NCBI RefSeq assembly: GCF_002284535.1
Contig: NZ_NPKH01000001.1
Location: 227,806 to 291,805 of the forward strand
Reading direction: 5' to 3'
From: Mesorhizobium wenxiniae
GTDB lineage: Bacteria > Pseudomonadota > Alphaproteobacteria > Rhizobiales > Rhizobiaceae
Length of the DNA stretch: 64,000 nt
Positions 27,023-36,442 of the stretch are shown here, one piece after another. The translations under genes and the position numbers were made by a program. The first letter of the stretch is position 1; every line of letters starts with the position of its first letter. The notes under the pieces are model-generated. The model was given only the letters and a program-made list of their open reading frames with translations. It was not told where the DNA came from and did not search any database.

Positions 27023-27556
27023 TCATGCCGCCGCCTTCAGTTTGTCGAGAACGTTTTGCGGGGATGAAACGCCATAGGGGTCCGTCTCGCAGTTGTCACA
27101 GAAGCCTTCCTCCTCGAACCACTGCTCCACCACGCCATCGTCGATCAGAGCGGCGTATCGCCAGGAGCGCATGCCAAAGCCCAGATTGTCCTTCGCGACC
27201 AGCATGCCCATCTTGCGCGTGAACTCGCCCGACCCGTCTGGGATCAGCTCGATCTTCTGCAGCCCCAAGGACTTTCCCCACGCATTCATGACGAAAGCAT
27301 CGTTGACTGAGACGCAGTAGATCGCGTCAATTCGCAGTTCCAGAAATTGATCATAGAGTTTTTCGAAATCGGGCAGTTGGAAGGTCGAGCAGGTCGGGGT
27401 GAAGGCGCCAGGCAGCGAGAACAGGATAACGCGCTTGCCCCCGAAATAATCGTCGGAGGTCTTGTTCTCCCACCGATAAGGATTTGGCCCCCCGATCGAC
27501 TCATCGCGAACACGCGTGCGAAAGGTCACGAGAGGAACGTTCTTTCTATCGGTCAT
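27023..27556 (-). CDS. prxS: Peroxiredoxin, Prx5/PrxS type
   Basis: 177 residues with the peroxidatic Cys in PGAFTPTCSTFQLP (near residue 56) and the Prx5 landmark CVSVNDAFVMNAWGK. A second Cys pair lies near the C-terminus (EGFCDNCETDPYG). It reduces peroxides in the bacteroid. R. etli prxS is coupled to rpoN2 and induced in symbiosis, and the neighbour is the same here. A possible but weak sigma54-like sequence, TCGGGGGCGGTCTTGCA, lies on the minus strand at about 27675-27691. Confidence 0.93.
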   Translation of the reverse strand: MTDRKNVPLVTFRTRVRDESIGGPNPYRWENKTSDDYFGGKRVILFSLPGAFTPTCSTFQLPDFEKLYDQFLELRIDAIYCVSVNDAFVMNAWGKSLGLQKIELIPDGSGEFTRKMGMLVAKDNLGFGMRSWRYAALIDDGVVEQWFEEEGFCDNCETDPYGVSSPQNVLDKLKAAA

Positions 27557-28552
27557 TGATTTGCTCCCAGGCCAAAGTGGTACGGTGCATTTTTCGGTTA
27601 AACTGAAGCGGCATCGACTTCGGTGGACAGTTCCGGCAGCCTTTCGCCCTGGCGTGGTTGCCTCGGACCAGTCTTGTGCAAGACCGCCCCCGAGCAGGGA
27701 CGTTTAACGGCGACGAGCTTCCAGTTTTCCGCGGGGACGGGGAATGTTTGCTCGCGTGCTTTATCGAGCTTTGAGAGGTAGGCATGGTCTCCAACCGTGG
27801 TTTTGACTGCGTTCTAGCGACCGGGTCGCAAGCGCCATGCCAATTGACCCCATGCCTTGGGTTCACTTCGGTTTTTGCAGCAACTTTCGTGTTGTGCAGT
27901 AATGCCGGTCGATATTATTGCTCAAGCAGCACTGGAAATTGGGTGGGACTCCGTTCGGCAAACCCGGCCTTTGTCCGAAGCCGGACACGAATGTCGGAAA
28001 TTAGCCAAACGCCAGGACCTGGGGCGGGTTTAAGAAACGTTGCCGTGGGCACCGTTCTTCAGCACAATTGCGCCACGCGAGCATGGCTCCCAGCGTCAAT
28101 GCCGTGCAGCAGCGAGACGAAAGTCACTGCAGAATATCAACCTCTGCGAAGTCGTTGAGACCCAGCATGTGCGAGCCGTTCGAGCCGCAGATCAAGGCAT
28201 GCTCGAGGAAGAGCTCGTGCTCTCGGCAGCAAGTGTTGCGACGTCTGACAAGGATCGTCGCGCTTCAAGGAAAAGAACCTGAATGGTGCACGGCTTGTGA
28301 AGGCCTGGCGCATGGAAATGGCTGGGCTGATCATCCTCCATGGCGGTTGGATGAAGAGCTGGCCCCTATCTCCCTCAGCTGCAACGGGGGGAGATAGGGC
28401 ATGCCGGTCTATCGCGCTGGGTAACATTCCTCGGTGAGGCAATAAGGGGAGCAATTTCTCATTTCGGCCGACACGACCCAGCTCTCCTTTCATGCGCTGA
28501 TTCCCCTAGGGAAATCGCGACTCCAGCCTTCCTATGCAGCGAATCGCGGTGC
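27557..28552. other. Gene-free region
   Basis: About 1 kb between the peroxiredoxin gene and the asnB relic, transcribed away in both directions. Only broken frames are seen, with nothing I can assign. It contains the weak sigma54-like sequence of the peroxiredoxin gene and the start of a repeat shared with 52.8 kb. Confidence 0.4.
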
Positions 28553-28568
28553 TGTCCGATGTCCGACA
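28553..28568 (+). promoter_or_regulatory. NifA upstream activator site (asnB relic)
   Basis: TGTCCGATGTCCGACA, exact TGT-N10-ACA, 75 bases upstream of a -24-like element. It overlaps a second dyad, CCGACAATGTCGG. Confidence 0.75.
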
Positions 28569-28627
28569 ATGTCGGATGCGGATCGTAGCTGGGCTAGATC
28601 CGTCACTTTGCCTCGAATGGTTTCCCA

Positions 28628-28644
28628 CTGGCCTAATATCTGCT
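28628..28644 (+). promoter_or_regulatory. Sigma54 -24/-12-like promoter (asnB relic)
   Basis: CTGGCCTAATATCTGCT keeps GG-N10-GC spacing and CTGG/TGC, but the middle is unlike the consensus. It lies 44 bases before the asnB relic. Confidence 0.55.
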
Positions 28645-28687
28645 TCGCCCCAAATGCGGCGACAGTTATCTCAGGAGGGAGCCAAAC

Positions 28688-29337
28688 CTGTGCGGCATCT
28701 GTGAATGGATCGACTTCAATCGCGACCTCGGAGGTCCCGACGCGCGAAGAAGCTTGCCGATATGACGGCCACCATGGCGAACCGCGGTCCGGACGACGAG
28801 GGGACTTGGATCGGCGGGCCTGCGGCGCTGGGACACCACCGCCTGGCAATCATCGATATCCATGGCGGCCGTCAGCCCGATGATGCTCCAGGAGGATGGC
28901 CGACCTGACTTGGTGCTCGTCTACACGGGTGAGACTTACAACTACCGCGAGCTGCGTCAACAGCTGGCCGGCCTAGGCCATCGCATGAACACGAGCAGTG
29001 ACACCGAGGTGGCGCTGCACCGCGCCCGCGGGTGGGGCTCTTCGGCGGGTACACTTTTTTCACGAAATCCGTGAATGTTTCTCGCGACATCATCCCGCAA
29101 TCGGTGGTGCAGCGGGTGAAGAGCCCGTATCCGGCTATCCAGGATGCCGCCTACGACAAAATGCTACGTACGCGGTTCACTGCGGTGCTGGACGACCCTA
29201 GTGCGGCAGTGGCACCGCTGTTGTCCGTCGACAGGTCCCGCGCTTTGCTCGGTGCGACCAACAACCTTAAGGGGCTAGGGCGTATCCTGACCCTGCAAGA
29301 TCTCCTCGCCGACTATAAGGTGCGCCTCACGATCTGA
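28688..29337 (+). pseudogene. asnB: asnB remnant (glutamine-dependent asparagine synthetase)
   Basis: Three separated frames give an asparagine-synthetase N-terminus: CGICEWIDFNRDLGG (the Ntn Cys after a CTG instead of ATG), then MTATMANRGPDDEGTWIGG and LVYTGETYNYRELRQQ. A jump of several hundred codons leads straight to the C-terminus, RVKSPYPAIQDAAYDKMLR and PLLSVDRSRALLG. The start codon is lost, two frameshifts are present and the central synthetase domain is deleted. The upstream NifA site and promoter are preserved, so the gene was probably part of the NifA regulon before it died. Confidence 0.85.
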
Positions 29338-29908
29338 GACGATGGGACAGGATGGCCAAGGAGGTGCGCCGTCTTGCATGCCCCGCCAGCGAGGCGAACC
29401 CTCTTGGCTACGCGCGCCACCAGAGACGCTCCATATCGTCAGGCCCGCGTCTCATGCTCAGATGAGCCGGTATTTGGCTCTCTCATCAGCGAACCGAGAG
29501 AGCCCATGCCAAGACGGAAGCAAGCAAGACGAACGAGCGTCAGATACCCTGCGCCTGACCCATAAACAGGGCAGTCCGGTGGGCGAGGTGGCAGAGCAAC
29601 TGAGGTTCGGCAAGACCTCGGTTTCCACCTATTTCTGCGGGCGCTGGAGGCGGGCTGTCGTGCTGGCCCTGCATGCGGCTTTGACGACGATGCGATGTTG
29701 AAACACCGTCTGTTGCGCCGAATCGGCCGTCGGCCACACGTTGGGTCGTCATCAGGTTCTCGACAGCTTCCCGGTGTCAAATCCAACCGTGGTCGGCGAT
29801 CCCCACCAAGGTGGGAAGGCAGCGCTGACATAGCCGAACGTCGATCAAGTCACGATCAACGATTGCCTCATGTCACATGCCCTGCGGGACTGAAAAACGG
29901 AGAAGAAC
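29338..29908. other. Gene-free region with unassigned debris
   Basis: Several short broken frames. One (SPVGEVAEQLRFGKTSVSTY) looks like a helix-turn-helix of a transposase, but I cannot name the family. No clear promoter for the next gene was found. Confidence 0.35.
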
Positions 29909-31105
29909 ATGTGCGATGCAAAACTGAAGACCGTGCTTTCGCTTTTTTCGCCGGTGGCCAGCAAATTAGATGCTCTCTCGTCCAACGGACCAGCGACGGA
30001 TGCAAATTGCGTTAAGCTAAATACGAACGAGAACCCGTTTCCGTTGCCGAAGAGCGTAATGCAAAGTGCAATTGCTGCGATCGAACACCAGTATCTTTAT
30101 CCGGAAGACGACAATCTCAGCTTAAGGGCAGCTGCCTCCGACGCTTACGGATTTTCCAAAGATCAGGTGATTGCCGGCAACGGTTCGTCGGAACTGCTCG
30201 GACTCATCTACAGAGCTTTCCTCGCCCCAGGCGATAGAGTGGCGATGCTGTCGCCCGGATTTTCGTTCAACCGTAAACTTGCCATGTTGCAGGGTGCTGA
30301 GTTTCTCGAAATCGCATCGAGCGAAGCTCATCCCCTGCCGATAGAAAAACTGCTGTCCGGCCCCGCAAAAGACGCGAAGTTCATTCTGTTGGCTAATCCG
30401 AACAATCCGACCGGAACATTCGTGCCGGTGGCCGAAATCGAACGCCTTGTGGAGCAAGCAGATCGCTTGATCGTCTTGGATGAGGCCTACGTTGACTTCG
30501 CACCCGACCATGCCCTGCGCCTCGTCAATAGACATCCGAATCTTTTGATCTTGAGGACTTTTTCAAAGAGCTATGCTGCCGCTGGCGTGCGAGTCGGCTT
30601 CGGTTTCGGTCACCCAGAAATCATTGGCAGGCTGCGCAACATCCAGAATGTCTTCAACATGAACGTGATCGGGCAGGCGGTCGGGAAAAGCATTCTTGCG
30701 CATCGCCACGCCTACGAAGAGAACCACAGGCACATCAAGCATGAACGACAGCGAGTGACCCTGGCGCTGTTGCAACTTGGCTTTTCAGTAACACCCTCCC
30801 ACGCAAACTTTTTGCTGGCCCGTGTGCCGGCGGGACAGGAGGGCTCATGCTGGCAAGCCGCGTTGAAAGAGCAAAAGATCCTCATCGCCAGCTTTCCTGA
30901 CATAGATTTGAAGAACTGCATTCGCGTCAGCATTGGCACCACAGAGCAGATGGACAAATTCCTTGCTGCCGCCAAACACGTCTGTATGAACTTTAAGAGG
31001 AATCGCGGTATGCACAAGCATGAAGTCAATTCACATTGCTTTGGAAATGTGTCAAGCAATAAGTGTCGATGTGTTGTGAGTTATGATGTTTCCAATGGTG
31101 GATAA
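29909..31105 (+). CDS. HisC-like aminotransferase (y4wE type)
   Basis: 398-residue class-I/II PLP aminotransferase close to histidinol-phosphate aminotransferase: KLNTNENPFPLPKSV start, NPNNPTGTF, LDEAYVDFAP, and the PLP Lys in TFSKSYAAAGVRVG (near residue 225). It is ~40 residues longer than HisC because of a Cys/Asn-rich tail (after AAAKHVCMN) in an AT-rich stretch. From memory, y4wE of pNGR234a is such a HisC-like protein followed by the monooxygenase y4wF, the same pair as here. A role in making an amino-acid-derived compound is an inference. A true his gene is less likely outside a his operon. Confidence 0.85.
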   Translation: MCDAKLKTVLSLFSPVASKLDALSSNGPATDANCVKLNTNENPFPLPKSVMQSAIAAIEHQYLYPEDDNLSLRAAASDAYGFSKDQVIAGNGSSELLGLIYRAFLAPGDRVAMLSPGFSFNRKLAMLQGAEFLEIASSEAHPLPIEKLLSGPAKDAKFILLANPNNPTGTFVPVAEIERLVEQADRLIVLDEAYVDFAPDHALRLVNRHPNLLILRTFSKSYAAAGVRVGFGFGHPEIIGRLRNIQNVFNMNVIGQAVGKSILAHRHAYEENHRHIKHERQRVTLALLQLGFSVTPSHANFLLARVPAGQEGSCWQAALKEQKILIASFPDIDLKNCIRVSIGTTEQMDKFLAAAKHVCMNFKRNRGMHKHEVNSHCFGNVSSNKCRCVVSYDVSNGG

Positions 31106-31132
31106 ATCATAGGTAATTTGGAGAATAATTAA

Positions 31133-32167
31133 TTGAAGAAAATTTTCGCTTCGGGCCTGACCTTCGGCATCTTCGATCATCTGGACGAAAACGGCGATGA
31201 CATCGCCCAACAATATGCAGATCGGCTGAGCCTAGCAGAAGCGTGCGATGGCTATGGCTTTTATGCGTATCATCTCGCAGAGCACCACTGTACGCCGCAT
31301 GGCAGAGGTCCATCACCGAATTTGTTCTTAGCGAGCGTCGCCCAGCGAACCCGCAGTCTTCGTGTTGGTCCCATGGTAATGCTACTTGCGCTCTATCATC
31401 CGCTGCGTGCCTTCGAGGAGATCTGCATGCTTGATCAGTTGAGCGGCGGCAGGCTTGAACTCGGCATAGGGCGCGGCTCTGCTCCGACTGAATTGGGATA
31501 CTTCGGGGTTGCTGTAGAAGCAGCACCAGAACAGTATGCGGAGGCCAGCGAGATTCTCATCAATGCGATGAAAGGCGGGACGCTTTCTTATGAGGGCCGC
31601 CACTTTGAGTTGAAAGACGTTCCGCTGACGTTGAGACCTCACCAATATCCCCATCCGCCGACATGGATCGCCACCAATCGACCCGAGCCGGCTAGCTGGG
31701 CCGCCGCGAATGGGGCAAACATCGCCTGCGTCGGACCTTCCACTTCTGTTCGCAGCGTTACCGACGCGTTCCGCGCCGCCCGAATTCACGATGCTGACAT
31801 TGGCCACCAAGCGCCATTTCTTGGATTGCTCCGAATGGTGGTGATAGAGCGTTCTGAAACAGATGCGTATTTGCTCGCAGCACCTGCCTATGAACGATGG
31901 CTCAAGAGCTTCAAATTTCTATACGAACTAAATGCCATTCCCACTCCACCAAACTTGCCTCTGAACTTCGATGCAGCAATTGAAAGTGAATTGTGCGTCG
32001 TGGGAACGGCAGCTTCTGTCCGAAAAGCTCTCCTTGATCAGTTGGAAGAGGCAGGTGCTAATTATCTTCTGTGTCAACTGGCATTTGGGGATTTGCCGCT
32101 GGATGCGTCCCTATACACCGCATCGACCATTCGATCCGAAATCATGGCTCGAGTTGGCGCATCGTGA
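31133..32167 (+). CDS. Luciferase-like flavin-dependent monooxygenase (second copy, y4wF type)
   Basis: 344 residues, LLM flavin monooxygenase superfamily: YAYHLAEHHCTPHGRGPSPN, GRLELGIGRGSAPTELGYFG and HPPTWIATN. It starts with TTG at 31133, with GGAG 12 bases upstream. It lies 27 bases after the HisC-like gene in the same direction. It differs clearly from the 23.9-kb monooxygenase, so it is a separate family member and not a recent duplicate. The DNA around the start is AT-rich compared with neighbours. Confidence 0.86.
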   Translation: MKKIFASGLTFGIFDHLDENGDDIAQQYADRLSLAEACDGYGFYAYHLAEHHCTPHGRGPSPNLFLASVAQRTRSLRVGPMVMLLALYHPLRAFEEICMLDQLSGGRLELGIGRGSAPTELGYFGVAVEAAPEQYAEASEILINAMKGGTLSYEGRHFELKDVPLTLRPHQYPHPPTWIATNRPEPASWAAANGANIACVGPSTSVRSVTDAFRAARIHDADIGHQAPFLGLLRMVVIERSETDAYLLAAPAYERWLKSFKFLYELNAIPTPPNLPLNFDAAIESELCVVGTAASVRKALLDQLEEAGANYLLCQLAFGDLPLDASLYTASTIRSEIMARVGAS

Positions 32168-32247
32168 AATCCGTTGCGTGATTGGAGGAGCAGCGGCAGC
32201 GCTGCTCCTCTTCCGAAACGGTTGTGGGGGCCGAACTCTTGTGTCAG

Positions 32248-32781
32248 GCGTAAACCACTAGAGCACGTCCTGTTTGATCCAGTTCATATCCTGCGGCTTT
32301 GAAGTAGTTGGCACATTCGGCTGGGGTGAAGAGGTCGACGACCGCGCCGACGCGTCTCATAGAGCCTTGATGGTTCTCTCGGCTTTGCTCGCAGCAGCGC
32401 CTTAAGTTTGGCGAAGGCGTTCTCAATCGGATTGAAGTCGGGACTGTAGGGCGGCAGGTAGAGCAGCCTCGCGCCTGCGGCCTCAATCGCGTCGCGCACG
32501 TCGGCGGCCTTGTGGGCGGGCAGGTTGCCCATGACGACTACGTCGCCCCGCGACAATGTCGGTGAAGGCCGTGGTCTTCCAGTGGCATGTGGCACGCCGG
32601 CCCGGCAGCGCTCGCCGCGCAGGGTTCTCCAGGCGGATGTCGCCAATGTCAAATTTGCTGGCATCCATGCCGCCATCGCTTTCTGGTTCCAGATCGAAAA
32701 ATCGCCGAATGGAACCAGCGCATCAACCTGCGCCTCAAGGAGCTCACTGCCACTTTCGGTCGGCGGGGTGTGCCGCCCCAC
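32248..32781 (-). mobile_element. IS630-family transposase remnant
   Basis: The minus strand encodes [12 protein letters not shown], then after an internal deletion [36 protein letters not shown] (catalytic region with Asp/Glu) and [11 protein letters not shown]. After a frameshift comes [17 protein letters not shown]. This is the C-terminal DDE domain of IS630-type transposases, broken by frameshifts and lacking the first catalytic part. Confidence 0.85.
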
Positions 32782-33114
32782 AAATAGAACATCAATTGTC
32801 GTGCCAACCGCGCAAGCGAAGGCCAGAAAGCCAACCTGTGTTTCTACGGCTTAATTGAGAGGCAGCCGATGTCGGCCGAACATCACCTTGTCTCGAAGTC
32901 GACGAATCCGACAGCAGGTTGCGAAAGTGCGCGCGACACGAACAAACTGCTGAAGCGCTCAACTCTTATTGATCACGCGTGTTGGACGCGACCCATTCTC
33001 GTTCCAATCGGGCTGAGCGCAAATTCTCCCGGTTCACAAAATTGCGTCGCTGGAGTAGTGGGGGCGCAGAGAAATCTCCGGTCGCAGCCTTACCCGGTCA
33101 AAACAAGGATACCA

Positions 33115-33816
33115 ATGATGAAGACTCTCGCCGTCTGCTCTGGCGGATTGGACTCCGTTTCCCTTGCTCACATGGTGGCAGCGGAGCATGAACTCACCGG
33201 CCTTCTATCTTTCGACTATGGCCAACGGCACAGGAAGGAATTGGGCTTCGCCGCTCTTTGCGCGGAGCGACTGAAGGTCCCGCACCAGATCATCGACCTC
33301 CGCGAAATTGGCCGTGGCCTTTCCGGCTCAGCGCTCACCGACAGTGTCGACGTGCCGGACGGCCATTACGCCGAAGATACGATGAAGATTACGGTGGTGC
33401 CGAACCGCAATGCCATCATGTTTGCAATCGCCTTCGGGCTGGCCGCCACGCATAAGGCAGAAGCGGTGGCGGCGGCCGTGCATGGTGGGGATCATTTCAT
33501 CTATCCAGATTGCCGTCCGGCCTTCATCGAAGCTTTCCAGACAATGCAAGACCGCGCGCTCGACGGCTATGCGCAGATACGCCTCTATGCACCGTACGTG
33601 AACCTCGGAAAAGCTGACATTGTGGCGGATGGCGCAAGATACGGCACCCCGTTTGCCGAGACCTGGTCCTGTTACAAGGGCGGCGTGCGTCACTGCGGGC
33701 GATGCGGGACCTGCGTCGAGCGGCGCGAAGCGTTCCATCTCGCCGGGCACGCTGATCCCACCGACTACGAGGACGCCGATTTCTGGCTCGAGGCACTCCG
33801 CAGGAGGCGCGCGTAA
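33115..33816 (+). CDS. queC: QueC, 7-cyano-7-deazaguanine synthase
   Basis: 233 residues (ATG 33115). The ATP-pyrophosphatase P-loop is CSGGLDSVSLAH, and NRNAIMFAIAFGLA is typical. The zinc-binding Cys cluster is CYKGGVRHCGRCGTC near the end. It makes preQ0, the precursor of queuosine in tRNA. The gene's frame is open further upstream but without similarity. The stop overlaps the queD start by one base (TAATG). Confidence 0.95.
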   Translation: MMKTLAVCSGGLDSVSLAHMVAAEHELTGLLSFDYGQRHRKELGFAALCAERLKVPHQIIDLREIGRGLSGSALTDSVDVPDGHYAEDTMKITVVPNRNAIMFAIAFGLAATHKAEAVAAAVHGGDHFIYPDCRPAFIEAFQTMQDRALDGYAQIRLYAPYVNLGKADIVADGARYGTPFAETWSCYKGGVRHCGRCGTCVERREAFHLAGHADPTDYEDADFWLEALRRRRA

Positions 33817-34172
33817 TGTTCCACATCAGCAAGGAATTCCACTTCTCGGCCTCGCATCAGCTCACCTCCTTGCCCCCCAACCATCAATGTGCGCGCCAGC
33901 ACGGGCATAACTATATCGTCGTAGTGGAGCTATCGGCCAAGGAACTGGACGCCCTCGGCTTCGTGCGCGACTATCACGATCTGGCGCCGCTCAAACGCTA
34001 TATTGACGAGAGCTTCGACCATCGGCACCTCAACGACGTGCTGGGACATGAGAAAGTCACGGCGGAATGCCTGGCCAGACATTTCTATGAATGGTGCAAG
34101 GCACGTCTGCCGCAGACCACGGCCGTGCGCGTTAGCGAAACACCGAAAACTTGGGCGGAATACCGTCCGTGA
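33816..34172 (+). CDS. queD: QueD, 6-carboxy-tetrahydropterin synthase
   Basis: 118 residues of the PTPS family: zinc His residues in [10 protein letters not shown] and [15 protein letters not shown], with the catalytic Cys in the latter; [15 protein letters not shown] later. Converts dihydroneopterin triphosphate to carboxy-tetrahydropterin. Second gene of queCDE. Confidence 0.95.
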   Translation: MFHISKEFHFSASHQLTSLPPNHQCARQHGHNYIVVVELSAKELDALGFVRDYHDLAPLKRYIDESFDHRHLNDVLGHEKVTAECLARHFYEWCKARLPQTTAVRVSETPKTWAEYRP

Positions 34173-34903
34173 CCGACATGCATCCCGCAATCCGTGTGAG
34201 CGAGATATTTGGGCCGACGATCCAGGGCGAGGGCGTGCTCATCGGCTTGCCGACGGTGTTCATCAGAACCGGCGGATGTGATTATCGCTGTTCATGGTGC
34301 GACAGCCTTCACGCGGTGGACAATCAGTATCGCAATGAATGGCTACCGATGCCGATCGATGCCGTGTGGCAAACCGTCCATGCGCTTTCCGGCGGCAGGC
34401 CGGTTATGGTCTCCTTGTCAGGCGGCAACCCGGCCATTCAGCCGTTCGGTCCCCTCATAGAACGAGGCCATCGCCAGGGCTATCGTTTTGCACTGGAAAC
34501 GCAGGGTTCCGTGGTGAGGGAGTGGTTTGCGGATCTTGACGTGCTGATCCTTAGCCCAAAGCCGCCGTCCAGCGAAATGACGACCAGTTGGGCTGCGTTT
34601 GAGGCGTGCCTCGAAGCGGCGCAAGAGAAGCCGCAAATCGTGCTCAAGCTCGTCGTTTTCGACGAGAGTGACTATGCCTACGCCAAAGAAGTCGCGGCGC
34701 GATATCCGCACCTTCCGATCTATCTGCAACCCGGCAATCACACGCCGCCGCACCCTGGCAGTGAAGACACCTCTGTCGACTTGGACGGAATAATGATGCG
34801 AATGGAATGGCTTGTCGAAAGGGTGACCAGCGACAGGTGGTTCGAAGCCCGCGTGTTGCCGCAGCTGCACGTTCTGCTTTGGGGTAACAAGAGGGCGGTC
34901 TAG
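34169..34903 (+). CDS. queE: QueE, 7-carboxy-7-deazaguanine synthase
   Basis: Radical-SAM enzyme of ~244 residues with CDYRCSWC (CxxxCxxC) near residue 38, preceded by [20 protein letters not shown]. The start GTG 34169 overlaps the queD stop (GTGA); ATG 34178 is the alternative. Completes preQ0 synthesis from GTP together with QueC and QueD. No queF, tgt or DNA-modification (dpd) gene is seen near it. Queuosine genes are required for normal symbiosis in S. meliloti. Confidence 0.94.
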   Translation: MTDMHPAIRVSEIFGPTIQGEGVLIGLPTVFIRTGGCDYRCSWCDSLHAVDNQYRNEWLPMPIDAVWQTVHALSGGRPVMVSLSGGNPAIQPFGPLIERGHRQGYRFALETQGSVVREWFADLDVLILSPKPPSSEMTTSWAAFEACLEAAQEKPQIVLKLVVFDESDYAYAKEVAARYPHLPIYLQPGNHTPPHPGSEDTSVDLDGIMMRMEWLVERVTSDRWFEARVLPQLHVLLWGNKRAV

Positions 34904-35410
34904 TCTGCGGCTTGCGTCGCACCGGAAGGCCGGGCTCCGACGGCTTGGCAGGCTCTCTTAGCGTGCCGAGTACAGCCGAGCTTTGTTCGCGCCAGCGGTC
35001 TCGCATTGTGCGGCTGGAAACCGCAAGAACTGGCCTTCTCGCCCCAGCTGCTTGACTGTTTCCTCCGTCGCAAGCACGTCATCCCTCCCATCCTTGTCCA
35101 GCCCTTATCGATGTATCTCATGGTCCGGCCTGACGCTCGACTGTCAGACACCAGAACGCCAAAGGGGCTGGCCCGCCGGTCAACGGCAGCTGCTAAACAG
35201 AACGGCGATGTGCATGGGAATGCATCCGTTGCTTAAATGCCTTCCATAAAGAAGATCGATTTCCTCACTGGCCCAACGATCTCATGGATTTGTTCACGCA
35301 ACAGGTGAAGCCGTCCGAGATTACGGCGCAACTCGGCTCGGCTTCGTTCCGGTCGGGGCATACGCTACCCGCACCGTCGGACCCTTTGCCCGCGCGTGTT
35401 CGATTGCCGC
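34904..35410. other. Gene-free region
   Basis: Convergent region between queE and the HEPN gene. No frame resembles a known protein and I see no strong terminator. Confidence 0.4.
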
Positions 35411-35839
35411 TCACTCGTCATCTTCTGGCGGTTCTAGTTTGCCAACCGAAACCTCTAGCCTCGTGGTGCACTCAATAAGGTTAGCTAGCAATTTGGCATC
35501 AATGTCTGTGTGCCCCTCGTACTCGGAGAGGTTTCGCTCGTTGTGCGCCTTTAGAAAAATCTGAATGTCAGCCTTGTCGGTTCCGACGGTATGAACGAGC
35601 GCTTGAAACACCGAAGTGCGATTGTCCGAGCGATAGCCTTCGCGGCGTAGGGCTGCCAGGGCAAGCCGATGCGCAGCTCCATATAAGAGAGTGAATTGGC
35701 TGTCGGGGTCGAGACCTTTCTGTGCGTCAGTTAAATTCTTGCGCGCGCCACCCAGCATGCCGTCATATTCGGACAGCGATGGGGGCTCACTTTTCATCAG
35801 CCCAATCTTTACGAGGTTGTCTAGTTCTTGCTTGCCCAC
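35411..35839 (-). CDS. HEPN-domain protein (toxin of MNT/HEPN pair)
   Basis: About 142 residues from GTG 35839, overlapping the upstream gene by 19 bases; ATG 35797 is the alternative. Helical protein with the late basic motif KAHNERNLSEYEGH, the RNase motif region of HEPN proteins paired with minimal nucleotidyltransferases. ARKNLTDAQKGLDPDSQFTL and AAHRLALAAL are typical HEPN helices. HEPN toxins cleave RNA; here the Arg-to-His spacing is slightly longer than the common R-X4-6-H. It is co-transcribed with the nucleotidyltransferase antitoxin. Confidence 0.7.
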   Translation of the reverse strand: MGKQELDNLVKIGLMKSEPPSLSEYDGMLGGARKNLTDAQKGLDPDSQFTLLYGAAHRLALAALRREGYRSDNRTSVFQALVHTVGTDKADIQIFLKAHNERNLSEYEGHTDIDAKLLANLIECTTRLEVSVGKLEPPEDDE

Positions 35840-36384
35840 GCTTGTAAATCTTTCTCCGAGCCGATGAGGAAAATCTTTGGAAGGGTACTTACCTTGCGGA
35901 CAAACGACCCTTTCTGCGACGCCTTTCGTTGCCATTCCTCCGGCGACAGAAATGTCGGACTGACCTTTCGGCCTAGTCTCAGTTCCGCGTTTTGTGCGGC
36001 TGAATAAAGTTCAGAGAGGTTCAGGTTATCGCCGACCACCATCAAATCGATATCGCTGCGTTCTGTGTCCGTGCCTTTGGCGACTGAACCGTACACGAAG
36101 GCAGATTTGATCGAATGAAAGTGCGACAGCAATTCCCTTAGTGGCTCGGTTGGTATTTGGTTCTTAAGTGAAAAGTGCGCCGTGCTCTGCAAAGCAGGGG
36201 GGGCTGCGTTCTCAGGCCCCGCGCTAGTGCCGTCACGATGCGCCTTTAGGCGCTGGTATTCATCGACCGAAAGCAGCACAAGCCGTTCGCGGCCATTCTT
36301 GCTGATGATCACGGGTTCCGCTAGCGCCTTGTCCTGATACAGCCCAAAGTTGCGCTGAAATTCAACCGAGCTAATGACCGACAT
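35821..36384 (-). CDS. Phd-type DNA-binding domain fused to minimal nucleotidyltransferase (antitoxin)
   Basis: 187 residues, two domains. Residues 1-50 are a Phd/YefM antitoxin N-terminus (EFQRNFGLYQDKALAEPVII, then GRERLVLLSVDEYQRL). Residues ~85-187 are a MNT nucleotidyltransferase with YGSVAKGTDTERSDIDLMVV, i.e. the GS-X10-DxD catalytic motif complete. In MNT/HEPN systems the nucleotidyltransferase modifies and silences the HEPN toxin. The Phd domain would add autoregulation. Its promoter is at 36415-36442. Confidence 0.78.
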   Translation of the reverse strand: MSVISSVEFQRNFGLYQDKALAEPVIISKNGRERLVLLSVDEYQRLKAHRDGTSAGPENAAPPALQSTAHFSLKNQIPTEPLRELLSHFHSIKSAFVYGSVAKGTDTERSDIDLMVVGDNLNLSELYSAAQNAELRLGRKVSPTFLSPEEWQRKASQKGSFVRKVSTLPKIFLIGSEKDLQAWASKN

Positions 36385-36414
36385 AGAATTGTCCCGATAA
36401 TCCGTTATATCCGT

Positions 36415-36442
36415 ATAATACGTATCTTTTTGAAAATATCAA
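36415..36442 (-). promoter_or_regulatory. Sigma70-type promoter and dyad of the toxin-antitoxin pair
   Basis: Minus strand: TTGATA, 16-base spacer, TATTAT, about 30 bases upstream of the antitoxin ATG. The perfect palindrome ATACGTAT (36418-36425) overlaps the -10 and would suit binding by the Phd domain. This is a housekeeping-type promoter, unlike the sigma54 promoters around it. Confidence 0.5.

Noticed and set aside
27557..27720. NifA site upstream of the peroxiredoxin gene
   Set aside because: No TGT-N10-ACA could be found; only a poor -24/-12-like sequence is present.
29909..31105. True histidine biosynthesis gene hisC
   Set aside because: No other his gene is nearby, the tail is atypical and the partner is a flavin monooxygenase; annotated as HisC-like.
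33115..34903. DNA 7-deazaguanine modification (dpd) island
   Set aside because: Only queC, queD and queE are present; no dpdA, dpdB or restriction-type genes are nearby.
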